DNA of 64,000 nucleotides, from positions 186,001 through 250,000 of the forward strand of contig CAZHAX010000002.1 of NCBI GenBank assembly GCA_964530325.1, in the 5' to 3' direction. How positions within the stretch are numbered: position 1 is the first letter of the stretch; each line of letters begins with the position of its first letter. This DNA is from CAZHAX01 sp964530325 (GTDB lineage Bacteria; Chloroflexota; Anaerolineae; B4-G1). Positions 1-8,448 of the stretch are shown one piece after another. The notes beneath the pieces are model-generated. The model was not told the origin of the DNA. It saw only the letters and a program-made list of their open reading frames with translations, and did not search any database. The position numbers were made by a program, and so were the translations under genes.

Positions 1-1
1 C

Positions 2-271
2 GGCCAGCAGCAGCGCGTGGCCATCGCCCGGGCGCTGGTCAACAGTCCCTCGCTGATCCTGGCCGACGAGCCGACTGGGAATCTGGACACCAGGGCCAGC
101 GAGGAGATACTCGACTTGCTCTGTCAACTGCACGACCGTGGCGTCACCGTGGTGATGGTGACCCACGAGCCCGGCATCGCCAGGTATGCCGGGCGGGTGA
201 TCGATCTGCTTGATGGGCTTGTCTCCTCCGACCACCAGAATGGGCCCACGTCCAGGAGGAGCAAGATATGA
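2..271 (+). CDS. ABC transporter ATP-binding protein, MacB/LolD type (5' part outside window)
   Basis: Only the C-terminal ~89 residues are inside the window. The visible part starts in the ABC signature region (GQQQRVAIARAL), followed by Walker B (LILADEPTGNLD) and the H-loop (VVMVTHEP). The DEPTGNLD form is typical of the MacB/LolD/FtsE branch, which couples to FtsX-type permeases. The stop codon overlaps the start of the next gene by four bases (ATGA), so the two are translationally coupled. It would power a cytoplasmic-membrane exporter together with that permease. The substrate cannot be told from the sequence. Confidence 0.93.
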   Translation, partial: GQQQRVAIARALVNSPSLILADEPTGNLDTRASEEILDLLCQLHDRGVTVVMVTHEPGIARYAGRVIDLLDGLVSSDHQNGPTSRRSKI

Positions 272-1521
272 GCCTGTGGCGCACCGTGAAGGTGGCCTGG
301 GAAGGTCTGACGCTGAACAAGGGGCGCTCGGTCCTGACGATGCTTGGTGTGATCATCGGCGTGGCCTCTGTCATCGTGATGATGGCGGTGAGCTCGGGGG
401 CTGAAGCCGAGATCGCGGACCAGATCAATGCTCTGGGCGCGAACTTGATAATGGTCATGCCCTCGTTTACGCGGGTGGGCTTCGGAGGAGGGATGCAGGG
501 GCCGGGCGCAGGCTCCCTGGCCAGCGGCCCGACTAGCGGCCTGACGTTCGACGACGTCGGAGCGATCGAAGCGGAGGTGGACGGCGTCGACGGTGTCTCG
601 GCGGAGCAGACGACGAGCCAGGAAGTGAGCGGGGGCGGAGTCACACTGGATGGCATTCAGGTTGTGGGAACGACCTCCGGATTCACGCACGTGCGCGACT
701 ATGAGGTGGCGGAGGGTCGCTTCCTGACCGACGACGACAACGAGCGTAGGAACAAGGTAGTTGTTCTAGGATCGTCAATCACCGAAGAGCTGTTCGGCGT
801 ATCGGCTGCAGTCGGCGCGTCGGTCAAGATCGGCTCGACCAGGTTCACCGTCGTGGGGGTGATGGAGCAGAAGGGAGTCGTGGGCAACACGGACTACGAC
901 GGCCGCGCCTACATCCCCATCACGGTAGTCTTCCAGAGGTTCACCAGTGCCCGCTTTGGGGGCGATACGATACGCACGCTCTACGTGGCTGCCGAGAGCA
1001 AGGATGTGATGGAGAGCGTAATGCAGGATGTGACGCTGCTCCTGATCGACCGGCACGAAGTGGATCCGGAGGCGCCTGATTTCAGCCTGATGACGCAGGA
1101 CAGCATCATCGACACGGCCACATCGACGACGGCGGCTTTCCGCGACCTGCTGGCCTGGGTGGCCGGCGTTTCACTTGTCGTCGGCGGCATCGGCATCATG
1201 AACATCATGTTGGTCAGCGTCACCGAGCGGACCCGCGAAATCGGCCTCCGCCAGGCCATTGGCGCCCGGCCGCGCGACGTGCAGTTGCAGTTCCTGCTGG
1301 AGGCAGTGATGCTCAGCCTGATCGGCGGGCTGGCGGGCGTGCTGGCCGGCGTGGCCGGTTCCTACGTCTTCGGGGCTGTGGGAACGATGCGCACGGAGCT
1401 GGTGGGGTCGTCGATCCCACTGGCCTTCGCTGCCGCGGCTACGGTGGGCATCTTCTTCGGCTACTACCCGGCCACACAGGCGGCGCGCCTGGATCCGATC
1501 GAGGCCTTGCGGAGGGAATGA
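268..1521 (+). CDS. MacB-like FtsX-domain ABC transporter permease
   Basis: The 417-residue protein has the MacB architecture: a short cytoplasmic N-terminus, a first membrane helix (SVLTMLGVIIGVASVIVMMA), a large extracytoplasmic MacB_PCD-like domain (about residues 50-280), then three helices of the FtsX domain. The conserved cytoplasmic loop TERTREIGLRQAIGA lies about residues 320-335 and the C-terminus LDPIEALRRE is characteristic. It overlaps the upstream ATPase gene by ATGA. Members of this family export peptides, lipoproteins or antibiotics by mechanotransmission. The lipoprotein encoded next could be a partner or cargo, but that is inference from position only. Confidence 0.94.
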   Translation: MSLWRTVKVAWEGLTLNKGRSVLTMLGVIIGVASVIVMMAVSSGAEAEIADQINALGANLIMVMPSFTRVGFGGGMQGPGAGSLASGPTSGLTFDDVGAIEAEVDGVDGVSAEQTTSQEVSGGGVTLDGIQVVGTTSGFTHVRDYEVAEGRFLTDDDNERRNKVVVLGSSITEELFGVSAAVGASVKIGSTRFTVVGVMEQKGVVGNTDYDGRAYIPITVVFQRFTSARFGGDTIRTLYVAAESKDVMESVMQDVTLLLIDRHEVDPEAPDFSLMTQDSIIDTATSTTAAFRDLLAWVAGVSLVVGGIGIMNIMLVSVTERTREIGLRQAIGARPRDVQLQFLLEAVMLSLIGGLAGVLAGVAGSYVFGAVGTMRTELVGSSIPLAFAAAATVGIFFGYYPATQAARLDPIEALRRE

Positions 1522-1554
1522 CGCACCATTCTTGATCCTGGATTGGAGACCCAT

Positions 1555-1590
1555 CATCCGATATCCAGGACTGACCATCCAGGACTCAGT
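1555..1590 (+). repeat. Short direct repeat ATCCAGGACT ahead of the lipoprotein gene
   Basis: ATCCAGGACT occurs twice (1562-1571 and 1577-1586), and an inverted relative, ATCCTGGAT, lies just upstream near 1533. The copies sit between the permease stop and the lipoprotein ribosome binding site. Either filler or a small operator; nothing distinguishes the two. Confidence 0.3.
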
Positions 1591-1602
1591 AAGGAGTGAT
1601 CC

Positions 1603-2343
1603 ATGAAACAACGACTGATCGTACTTACGGCCGTGCTGGCGGTGACGGCAGCCGCCTGCGGCGGCACGCCGACCACCGAAGGCATGGACGAGCTGGGCGG
1701 CGAATACACCAGCGATGTGCTCGATACTGCCTACGACGGCGCTCTGAGCGCGGCCAACCAGCTGGCGCTGGGCACGCTGCTGCTCGAGGACACCGCAAGT
1801 GCGGTCGATGCCGGGCAGGCCGCTGAACTCCTACCCTTGTGGCAGGCGCTGCAGGGAGGCGTAACGCTTGAAGCTGAAGCGGAGGCGGTGCTGAGGCAGA
1901 TCGAGGCAGCGATGACTACGGAGCAGCTGGAAGCGATAGCGTCCATGCAGCTGACCCAGGAGGACATGCAGACCTGGATGGCCGACCAGGGCTACGGCAT
2001 CCACGTGGGCGGCCCTGGCGGTGAGCCGCTCTCGCCCGAGATCGCGGCTACCCTGGAGGCGGAAGGGGACGGCTTCCGGTTCCGCTGGGACGGGGAGTTC
2101 CAGTTCCCTGAGGACGGTGAGATCCCCCCCGAGATGGCGACCCGCATGGCCGAAATGCAAGATATGACGGAAGAGGAGCGACAGGCGATGCGCGCTACCG
2201 CCCAGGCCGGCGGCGGCTTCATCGTAGGCCCGGGTGGGTCTGGCGGGCCGGGCGCATTCGGGGGCCGGGCCAGCGGGAGGACCGTTGGCCTCCTGGTGCG
2301 GCCGCTGGTCCAGCTGCTTGAAGCGCGCGCTGCGGAGGGCTAG
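1603..2343 (+). CDS. Putative secreted lipoprotein, unknown function
   Basis: A 246-residue protein whose N-terminus MKQRLIVLTAVLAVTAAACG is a lipoprotein signal peptide with the lipidated Cys at about residue 19. The middle part is rich in Glu, Ala and Gln and predicted helical, with a block resembling ALGTLLLE...AAELLPLWQAL and a MTTEQLEAIASM segment also seen in other uncharacterised exported proteins. The C-terminus is Gly-rich. AAGGAG (1591-1596) is a good ribosome binding site for the ATG at 1603. It follows the ABC exporter by 81 bp on the same strand and may belong to the same unit. No enzyme motif is visible. Confidence 0.75.
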   Translation: MKQRLIVLTAVLAVTAAACGGTPTTEGMDELGGEYTSDVLDTAYDGALSAANQLALGTLLLEDTASAVDAGQAAELLPLWQALQGGVTLEAEAEAVLRQIEAAMTTEQLEAIASMQLTQEDMQTWMADQGYGIHVGGPGGEPLSPEIAATLEAEGDGFRFRWDGEFQFPEDGEIPPEMATRMAEMQDMTEEERQAMRATAQAGGGFIVGPGGSGGPGAFGGRASGRTVGLLVRPLVQLLEARAAEG

Positions 2344-2396
2344 GCAACCCGCGAAGCGTGAAGACGATAGTCGCGGAAGGGCCGCCTGGTTCTCTG

Positions 2397-3506
2397 CTAC
2401 GTCACCAGGTAGCCCTGCTCCCTGTAGCGCTGGAACAGCTCTCCCCAGGCTGTGGTCGCCCGCCACTCCGCCGCCACCTTCCTGTACTTCAGGGGCCAGT
2501 ACAGGTAGTCCTGCTCGATCTCGCCGATCAGGGTGGGGATCACCACCAGCGGCGTGCGCAGGACGAGCTTCTGCAGAACCCGCGTCGGCCCGTACCAGGC
2601 CAGCCAGGCCAGGAAGCTGTGGGAGCAGTAACCCACCTCGAAGCCCCAGTCTTCCCCTGATACGTCGTCGCCCACCATCTCGATCTCCCGCACGTCACCC
2701 ACGCCCAGCCCTCGCTCGTGCGCCAGGCGGATGTACTTGATCTGCAGCGGATCGAAGCCCATCAGCTTGGCGGCCGCGGCGTCGATCGCCACCTGGTCGG
2801 CCGAGGCCAGGATCACGTTCTTGACCGCCGGCTTCATCAGGCGCGGGCCGGGGCCGTTGCCGGCCGTCGTGCCGTCCATCACCGCGAAGATGCCGGGATG
2901 GATCTCCTTCTGGATCGCCAGAAGATCGACGATCGTCTCGTGGATCCACGTGTGCGTGTAGTGGCGGTACTTGCTCAGCAGCCCGCCGAAGGCGTTCTTG
3001 ATCGCCCCCGTAGTCGTCGTGTACATATGCGTCTTTACCGTGGGCAGATGGACGATGTTCTTGCCCAGGAAGTAGTCCGGGATGTGGATGCCCTTGGGGT
3101 AGATGTGGTTGAGGGCCAGCATCTCCGCTCGCGGCTCGTAGGGCACCCAGGCCATCTCTTCCGTACGGAAGTTGTAGAGCACTGGCACACTGTGGTGCCT
3201 CAGAATCGGCAGGTAGCCGTTCAGGTCCTCTCCCTTGAAAGCGTTGGTGACTACCGTCTGGTTCTGCACGCAGGATAGCTCGTCGAACCCTGCCTCGCGC
3301 AGAGCCAGGATGGTGCCCTCCAGCTGCCAGGGAGTGGTGTTCGCCCCGGGCATAGGATAGTGCCAGGATATGTTGTCCTTTAGGATCGTCGTCGCACCGG
3401 CCTGGAGCGCCTCCGCTCCTCCGGCCAACCGGAACAGACGCTTGTAGTCCTCGATGGCTGTCTCCGGCCGCGTGTGCAGTATGGCAACTGTGGAACGGGT
3501 GCTCAT
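2397..3506 (-). CDS. DUF362 domain protein
   Basis: A 369-residue soluble protein of the DUF362 family (COG2006), recognisable from N-terminal VAILHTRPETAIEDYKRLF, the central IVHLPTVKTHMYTTTTGAIK and NAFGGLLSKYRHYTHTWIHE blocks, and VILASADQVAIDAAAAKLMG. In the family these surround a probable nucleotide or metal site of unknown chemistry. Unlike many DUF362 proteins it carries no C-terminal 2[4Fe-4S] ferredoxin domain, because the protein ends soon after the core. It lies 66 bp downstream of the membrane glycosyltransferase gene on the same strand and may be the last gene of that unit. Function unknown. Confidence 0.85.
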   Translation of the reverse strand: MSTRSTVAILHTRPETAIEDYKRLFRLAGGAEALQAGATTILKDNISWHYPMPGANTTPWQLEGTILALREAGFDELSCVQNQTVVTNAFKGEDLNGYLPILRHHSVPVLYNFRTEEMAWVPYEPRAEMLALNHIYPKGIHIPDYFLGKNIVHLPTVKTHMYTTTTGAIKNAFGGLLSKYRHYTHTWIHETIVDLLAIQKEIHPGIFAVMDGTTAGNGPGPRLMKPAVKNVILASADQVAIDAAAAKLMGFDPLQIKYIRLAHERGLGVGDVREIEMVGDDVSGEDWGFEVGYCSHSFLAWLAWYGPTRVLQKLVLRTPLVVIPTLIGEIEQDYLYWPLKYRKVAAEWRATTAWGELFQRYREQGYLVT

Positions 3507-3572
3507 ACGGTTTTCCTATTCCTCCTAGCCTGCTCCGGGGCATCCGGGCAATGACGTAGGGCGGGATGGGGC

Positions 3573-5342
3573 TCAGTCTGCCGACCCGGTAGCTTGCGGC
3601 GGCGCCAAAGTCATCACGGACTGAGTCCGTGCCACTCCGGCATACTCCCCGTCGATCACTACGTCCAGCCGAACCCGGCAGTCGATGGGGCCGTCATCGC
3701 CCCACAGCTCGAGCGGGAACACCTGCCAGATGACGTCGCCGGCGTTCCATAGATCGGGTGGATAGGATTCGCCTGCCGGTGTCACGTCCTGCTGATTGAT
3801 AAGGCGCCCAGACATCGTCCACAACTGTACCACGAAGCGCATATCGCCAGGCGGGGACGGCTCGAGCACCTCCCAATAGACCTTGACGCGCACCGTGTCC
3901 CCGGGCGCCGCCTCCTCCGCGTTCAGCTGGACTCCCCGGAGGTGCACGCTGGCGACGACCGGGTTTTCGGTGAAGGGCATCAGCGCTGGGATATCGTCCT
4001 CACTGGCGACCAGCGGCAGGGCAAACCTTGGGCGGATGGCATAGAAGGGCACGGCAGCACACAGGGCCAGCAGGCCTACTACGATCACACCCATTGCCGC
4101 GGGCCAACACCTCCTTGGCACGGCTGCTCGCCAGCCCAGGACGAGGAGCAGAGAGGACGAGGCGATGGCGGGGAAGAGCAGCCTGCCCTGGTCTGCCGGC
4201 GTGGTTACCATATAGTAGACTACGCTGACAAACAGTATGACCAGCCAGGCAGCGGCGATCACGAGGCCTTCCGGATCGATGTCAGCGCGTTCGCGGCGCC
4301 GGACGATAAGCCTCACCAGTCCAGCCGCGGCCAGGGCCGCTAGCGTGCCCAGCGCCGCCAGAACCGCTGGCGGGAAGAGGCCGTCGTACGGTGACCAGAA
4401 CGATGTTCCCAGGCGCCGGAACTGGGCGAAGAGCTCGGCCAGGCCGATCTGGTGCTTGCCAATGTCCATCATCCAGATCCGCCAGGCTAGGGGATCGCCG
4501 TAGAGCAGCCAATTACGCACGTACCACCAGCCAGCCACGATCAGGGCCAGGCCGAAGATGGTCACCGCTCCGGCCAGCAGTGCTCGCCCACCTCTCTCTC
4601 GCAGCCAGACCAGGAGCAGGGCGATGGCGGCGGGCGCAAGGAGGGCAAGAGCGCTCACCTTGGTGAGGAGGGCCAGTCCCACGATCACGCCCAGGCCGAC
4701 GGCCCGCCTGCGGGTGAATCCCAGCCTGGTCGATCGGATCGCCAGCCAAAGAGCGAGGGTGGAGAGGCATGCAGCGGCGGCATCGTTGTTCACCACGCTG
4801 CTGATGAATATGAACTGCGGATTGAAGGCGGCCACCGAGGCCGAAGCGAGGGCCACGCCGGGGCGCGAGGGCATTACCTCACGGGCGACGAGGAACGCAG
4901 CCGCAACCGTTCCGGCTCCGAAAACGACGCTGAGCAGGCGAGCCATGTGCGCGGCCAGCACCGACCCGGAGTAGGGAAAGGCCTCGCGGGCAGTGTGAAT
5001 GAAGATGTTGGGCGCCGTGCTCGGCGAGCCGGGCGAAATCGCCGGATGGGCATCGTTGAAGCGAACGAAGCCGGGGAAGTCCGATGTGTCCACCGGGGAG
5101 GCGAGCAACGCGGCGATGACGTGATAGACCGGCGGCTGGCCGGACTCGCGCAGCCACATATCCTTGCAATCGGTGGGCTGCACCGGAAGAGCCCCTTCGG
5201 TGGCCAGCACGTTCACGAACGAGAAGTGCCAGATCTCATCTGGCGCCTCAAAAAGAGGAACGGCTGCGCTGTACAGCACGCCCAGAAGGGAGAAGGCAGC
5301 CAGGATGGCGCCCAGGCCCCAGCGCATCCCGTTCTCACCCAT
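3573..5342 (-). CDS. Polytopic membrane glycosyltransferase, GT39/ArnT-like
   Basis: The 589-residue protein has about ten hydrophobic segments. After the first helix comes the extracytoplasmic loop with the acidic motif FEAPDEIWHF, as in the Asp-bearing first loop of GT-C (protein mannosyltransferase-like and DUF2142) enzymes that use polyprenyl-phosphate sugars. The last ~130 residues form a soluble beta-rich domain (VHLRGVQLNAEEAAPGDTVR...). Its start overlaps the end of the upstream GT2 gene by eight bases. A GT2 enzyme that loads a polyprenyl-phosphate sugar followed by a GT-C enzyme that transfers it is a coherent pair. The sugar and acceptor are unknown. Confidence 0.8.
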   Translation of the reverse strand: MGENGMRWGLGAILAAFSLLGVLYSAAVPLFEAPDEIWHFSFVNVLATEGALPVQPTDCKDMWLRESGQPPVYHVIAALLASPVDTSDFPGFVRFNDAHPAISPGSPSTAPNIFIHTAREAFPYSGSVLAAHMARLLSVVFGAGTVAAAFLVAREVMPSRPGVALASASVAAFNPQFIFISSVVNNDAAAACLSTLALWLAIRSTRLGFTRRRAVGLGVIVGLALLTKVSALALLAPAAIALLLVWLRERGGRALLAGAVTIFGLALIVAGWWYVRNWLLYGDPLAWRIWMMDIGKHQIGLAELFAQFRRLGTSFWSPYDGLFPPAVLAALGTLAALAAAGLVRLIVRRRERADIDPEGLVIAAAWLVILFVSVVYYMVTTPADQGRLLFPAIASSSLLLVLGWRAAVPRRCWPAAMGVIVVGLLALCAAVPFYAIRPRFALPLVASEDDIPALMPFTENPVVASVHLRGVQLNAEEAAPGDTVRVKVYWEVLEPSPPGDMRFVVQLWTMSGRLINQQDVTPAGESYPPDLWNAGDVIWQVFPLELWGDDGPIDCRVRLDVVIDGEYAGVARTQSVMTLAPPQATGSAD

Positions 5343-6234
5343 CCCGCCTCGATAGCAGCTCTTCTCTGTGGTAGGGGCTGATCACCTCGCCGAGCGGCTT
5401 GCTGAACTGGGCCACCTTTGCCAGGCCCCATCTGTGGGCGATGAACCTGACCAGAGTCCAGAGCGTGGCCAGACCGTAGACAACCGAGCGGCGGAAGCCG
5501 ACGGATGATGCCTCCTGGAAGTAGCGCGTGGGCACTCCGATCTCGCCGATGCGGAAGCGGAAGGCAACGGCCTGGGCGATGACCTGGCTGTCGAATACGA
5601 AGTCGTCGGAGTTGAGCAGAAATGGAATCGTCTCGATCACCGCCCGGCTGTAGGCCCGGAAACCGGTGTGAGCCTCCGAGAGGTGCAATCCCAGCACCAG
5701 GTTCTCGCAGCGGGTGAGGAATCGATTGGCGATGATCTTGTACAAGGGCATTCCTCCGGCTCGCACCTGGCCGCCCAGGAAGCGAGAGCCCAGCATCATG
5801 TCCTTATCGCCTCGCTCGATTGGCGCGATCAGCTCCGGCACGAGCGTCGAATCGTACTGGTAGTCGGGGTGTAGCATGACGATGATATCCGCCCCTTCCT
5901 TGAGAGCCTCCAGGTAGCACGTCTTCTGGTTGCCGCCGTACCCCTTGTTCTGGATGTGAACGACGGTTCTGATGCCCAGGTTGCGGGCGATCTCTACCGT
6001 CTCGTCCTTGCTTACGTCGTCGACGAGGATGATCTGGTCGACGACACCCTGGGGCAGGTCGCGGTAGGTGCGCTCCAGCGTTTCGGCTGCGTTGTAGGCG
6101 GGCATGACCACGACAACGCGCGGGTCCGAAATGGGCTCCGTATCAGTGGTACGGCGCGGGGAAGTGGCGATCTTGACCCCCTTGCTTGCAGTGCGGCTGC
6201 GGCGGATTGTACCTGAAAAGGTTGACCCCGGCAA
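5335..6234 (-). CDS. Family 2 glycosyltransferase (polyprenyl-phosphate sugar synthase-like)
   Basis: GT-A fold enzyme with VVVVMPAYNAAETLERTY at the start of the nucleotide-sugar domain, DQIILVDDVSKDET, and the metal-binding region VMLHPDYQYD in place of the usual DxD. This resembles dolichyl-phosphate mannose or glucose synthases. There are no clear C-terminal membrane helices. The next gene overlaps its stop by eight bases and encodes a GT-C membrane enzyme, the expected acceptor of a lipid-linked sugar. The start is uncertain. The ATG at 6234 is the longest choice, but a promoter-like site (6206-6234) sits inside these first codons, so translation may begin further in. Confidence 0.87.
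   Translation of the reverse strand: MPGSTFSGTIRRSRTASKGVKIATSPRRTTDTEPISDPRVVVVMPAYNAAETLERTYRDLPQGVVDQIILVDDVSKDETVEIARNLGIRTVVHIQNKGYGGNQKTCYLEALKEGADIIVMLHPDYQYDSTLVPELIAPIERGDKDMMLGSRFLGGQVRAGGMPLYKIIANRFLTRCENLVLGLHLSEAHTGFRAYSRAVIETIPFLLNSDDFVFDSQVIAQAVAFRFRIGEIGVPTRYFQEASSVGFRRSVVYGLATLWTLVRFIAHRWGLAKVAQFSKPLGEVISPYHREELLSRRDG
6206..6234 (-). promoter_or_regulatory. Promoter-like site for the GT2 operon
   Basis: On the minus strand, TTGCCG (6234-6229), a 17-bp spacer and TACAAT (6211-6206). It overlaps the first ten codons of the longest GT2 reading frame, so either it is not used or the real start is downstream. Confidence 0.45.
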
Positions 6235-6312
6235 GGATGTGGCGAGCAGCCCTGTTGAGCCGATCCGGGCTGAAGCAACGTGGCTGCGGAGCTGGCGCGG
6301 GGGTGCTACGGA

Positions 6313-6768
6313 CTACGCCCCTACCCATCTCTCCGCGAACTGCACCTGGCCCCTGTGGCGGGCGAAGTGGGTCGAGAGGCGAACCACGTGATAGGCGAGC
6401 GACTCGTACTTCTCCCCACAGGCGGTACGATGAGGTAGCCTGGCTCGCTCCTCGTCAATCGCCGCGAGAGAATCCGTGGCTGCGGCAAGCGCCGCCCGCA
6501 GATCGGAGATGACCTTCCGCAGCGGCAGCCCTGTCTCGGCGAACTCCCGATCTCGATCTCGTACGTATCCGCTGTCCAGGATACCGGCGCCGAAGTAGTA
6601 GTTGAGATTGCCGGTCAGGTGGCGGGCGAGCGTGCCGATCGAGTTCGGCATGGCGCCCGGCTTCGACCAGAGCTGCTCCTCGGTCAGCCCTTCGAGAGCG
6701 TCGATCATCTCCGCACCGTATCGCTCTATCTCACGCACCGCCAGCTGAACAGCCACCAGGTGGGACAT
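6313..6768 (-). CDS. DinB-like (DUF1572 type) four-helix protein
   Basis: A 151-residue protein predicted to be mainly helical, with the DinB/YfiT-like pattern: SIGTLARHLTGNLNYYFG in the first half (metal-site His) and SLAYHVVRLSTHFARHRGQVQ near the end (two further His). Such proteins bind a divalent metal through three His and often act as thiol-dependent transferases, but the substrate is not predictable. Start at ATG 6768 with GGAGGG seven bases upstream. It is the last gene of a same-strand series with two metallo-beta-lactamase-fold genes. Confidence 0.78.
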   Translation of the reverse strand: MSHLVAVQLAVREIERYGAEMIDALEGLTEEQLWSKPGAMPNSIGTLARHLTGNLNYYFGAGILDSGYVRDRDREFAETGLPLRKVISDLRAALAAATDSLAAIDEERARLPHRTACGEKYESLAYHVVRLSTHFARHRGQVQFAERWVGA

Positions 6769-6829
6769 AGTATACCCTCCGCATCCTCGTCGCCGGACTA
6801 TTCGGTCGCGACCATGGCGGGACCCGTCC

Positions 6830-7645
6830 TCAGACGCATAGCAGATCGGCGAGCGCGTAGCTGCGCAGGATAGCCGGCACGAACGTGCGTGCCTCGGGGG
6901 CCAGCCTGTTGATCAGCTGAAGGAAAGCCTCCAGGTCCCTGCCGCCGTGCCTGGGCAGCTCCCGCGTGGGCTTGGCCAGCGGCCGCAGGAAGTCGTCCCA
7001 GTGGATAGGGACGATCGCTCTCGGCCGCGCCGCCGGCAGGGACGACCTGTACACACTGTCTGGGGCGTGTGTGCCCAGGAGCAGGATCTCGGCGGGGTGG
7101 GCCCGGCCGGGTGAGTGGAGGATTCGCGTACCGTCGACCAGGACCCGAAAGCTGAAGCAGTGATCCATGCGATAGTCCCGCAGCCGCAGCGGCGGGGTGA
7201 GACCGGGGGCCAGCGGACCGTTGATCAGACTGTCGATAGGGGTCTTGATGTGCTTGGCTTCCAGCACCTCTACCGTGAAGGGGCCGAGCGACAGCGCCTG
7301 GCCGGGACCGACCTCGCAGATCTGCTGGGCCAACACGCCGCAGGCGGCCGCGAGCCGGCACGTGTTGGGCGAACCGTAGACTTTGGCGCCGGTACGACGG
7401 GCAATCTCGGGAACATCGAGCAGGTGGTCGTAGTGCGGGTGGCTCACCAGCACGTAGTCGCATCGACCGATGACCTCAGCGATGACGTTCCGATCCGGCC
7501 TGACACGGCCTAGGAGGAAGCGCCACAGCGGCGGCCGGGTGACGAAGGGATCGATGGCCAGTGTCCTGTCCCCGGCGTCCAGCTCGATGCCGGCGGTGCC
7601 AAGCCAGCGGAAGCGGGTGCTGCTATCCAAGGGCCTGATCGTCAT
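6830..7645 (-). CDS. MBL-fold metallo-hydrolase, UlaG-like
   Basis: A 271-residue protein beginning RWLGTAGIELDAGDRTLAIDPF, the N-terminal strand pair of UlaG/YtnP-type metallo-beta-lactamase-fold hydrolases. The metal motif is SHPHYDHLLD (the HxHxDH signature). Later His residues in HSPGRAHP and PIHWDDFL complete a dinuclear metal site. It overlaps the upstream MBL gene by 23 bases, so the two are probably translated together. Substrate unknown; UlaG relatives hydrolyse lactones or phosphoesters. Confidence 0.88.
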   Translation of the reverse strand: MTIRPLDSSTRFRWLGTAGIELDAGDRTLAIDPFVTRPPLWRFLLGRVRPDRNVIAEVIGRCDYVLVSHPHYDHLLDVPEIARRTGAKVYGSPNTCRLAAACGVLAQQICEVGPGQALSLGPFTVEVLEAKHIKTPIDSLINGPLAPGLTPPLRLRDYRMDHCFSFRVLVDGTRILHSPGRAHPAEILLLGTHAPDSVYRSSLPAARPRAIVPIHWDDFLRPLAKPTRELPRHGGRDLEAFLQLINRLAPEARTFVPAILRSYALADLLCV

Positions 7646-8417
7646 CCTGTATATGTTGGTGGCGCAGGAAGCCGGGCCTATCGTGGCCGCTGATCAGGTC
7701 GATCTCTTCCGGGTGGCTGCGCACCAGCTCGCGCAGCCTCGGCACGTGGTCGCCCAGCAAACGACGAAACAGCCAGTTCGGCTGCTGTTCGCAGGTGCGG
7801 CTGGGGTCGGTCTGCGGTGTGGTCGGGGAGGCGGCGTCGCCGCAGTGGAAGAGCCAGCGCCCGCCTACCTGCACGGCGACCCCGCAGTGGCCAGGCGTAT
7901 GGCCGGGCAGCGGCACGAGAAGGACCTGGGGCTCAAGCCCTGGCACCACGGGAGTGCAGTCGAAGCCGAACCATTGATCTGTCACCGTTTCGTGGAACAC
8001 CCAGTTGGGTCCGTGCGCCCATTGAGCCGGGACGTAACCGAGCCAGAGGAGGCCCTTGTGGCGGCAGGCCGCCTCATACTCAGGCCGGTAGACGTGGACC
8101 TGAGCGGCTGGGAAATCGGGCAGCCCTCCGGCATGGTCGAGGTGAAGGTGGGTGAGCACGATGTGGCGCACGTTACCCGGATCATATCCCAGGCAGGCGA
8201 TCTGCTGGATGGCGGTCTCCCGTAGGCCTCCTCCCAAGCGCAGTGAGAGCCTGAACAGGCGCATCATCATGGTGGGGTTGGTGTAGTCTCTCGTACCCAG
8301 GCCGGTATCGACCAGGAGCAGACCGCCGTTAGTCTCCAGCAGCAGGCAGTAGACGACCGACCTGATGCCGGTGAACAGGGCGTGGATCGATCCGCAGTTC
8401 AGATGATGAACGTGCAT
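7623..8417 (-). CDS. MBL-fold metallo-hydrolase, AHL-lactonase-like
   Basis: A 264-residue metallo-beta-lactamase-fold protein with LVDTGLGTRDY near the N-terminus, the metal motif LTHLHLDHAGGLPDF (HxHxDH), a third His in PLPGHTPGHCGV and the terminal LISGHDRPGF. This order matches N-acyl-homoserine-lactone lactonase-like members (class B3-type fold), though that similarity alone does not prove quorum quenching. It lies 31 bp after the DinG-like helicase gene and overlaps the next MBL gene, forming a helicase-MBL-MBL-DinB-like series on the minus strand. Confidence 0.88.
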   Translation of the reverse strand: MHVHHLNCGSIHALFTGIRSVVYCLLLETNGGLLLVDTGLGTRDYTNPTMMMRLFRLSLRLGGGLRETAIQQIACLGYDPGNVRHIVLTHLHLDHAGGLPDFPAAQVHVYRPEYEAACRHKGLLWLGYVPAQWAHGPNWVFHETVTDQWFGFDCTPVVPGLEPQVLLVPLPGHTPGHCGVAVQVGGRWLFHCGDAASPTTPQTDPSRTCEQQPNWLFRRLLGDHVPRLRELVRSHPEEIDLISGHDRPGFLRHQHIQDDDQALG

Positions 8418-8448
8418 TCGCGGGCCTCCCTGCTGGTCTGCCCCCGGC

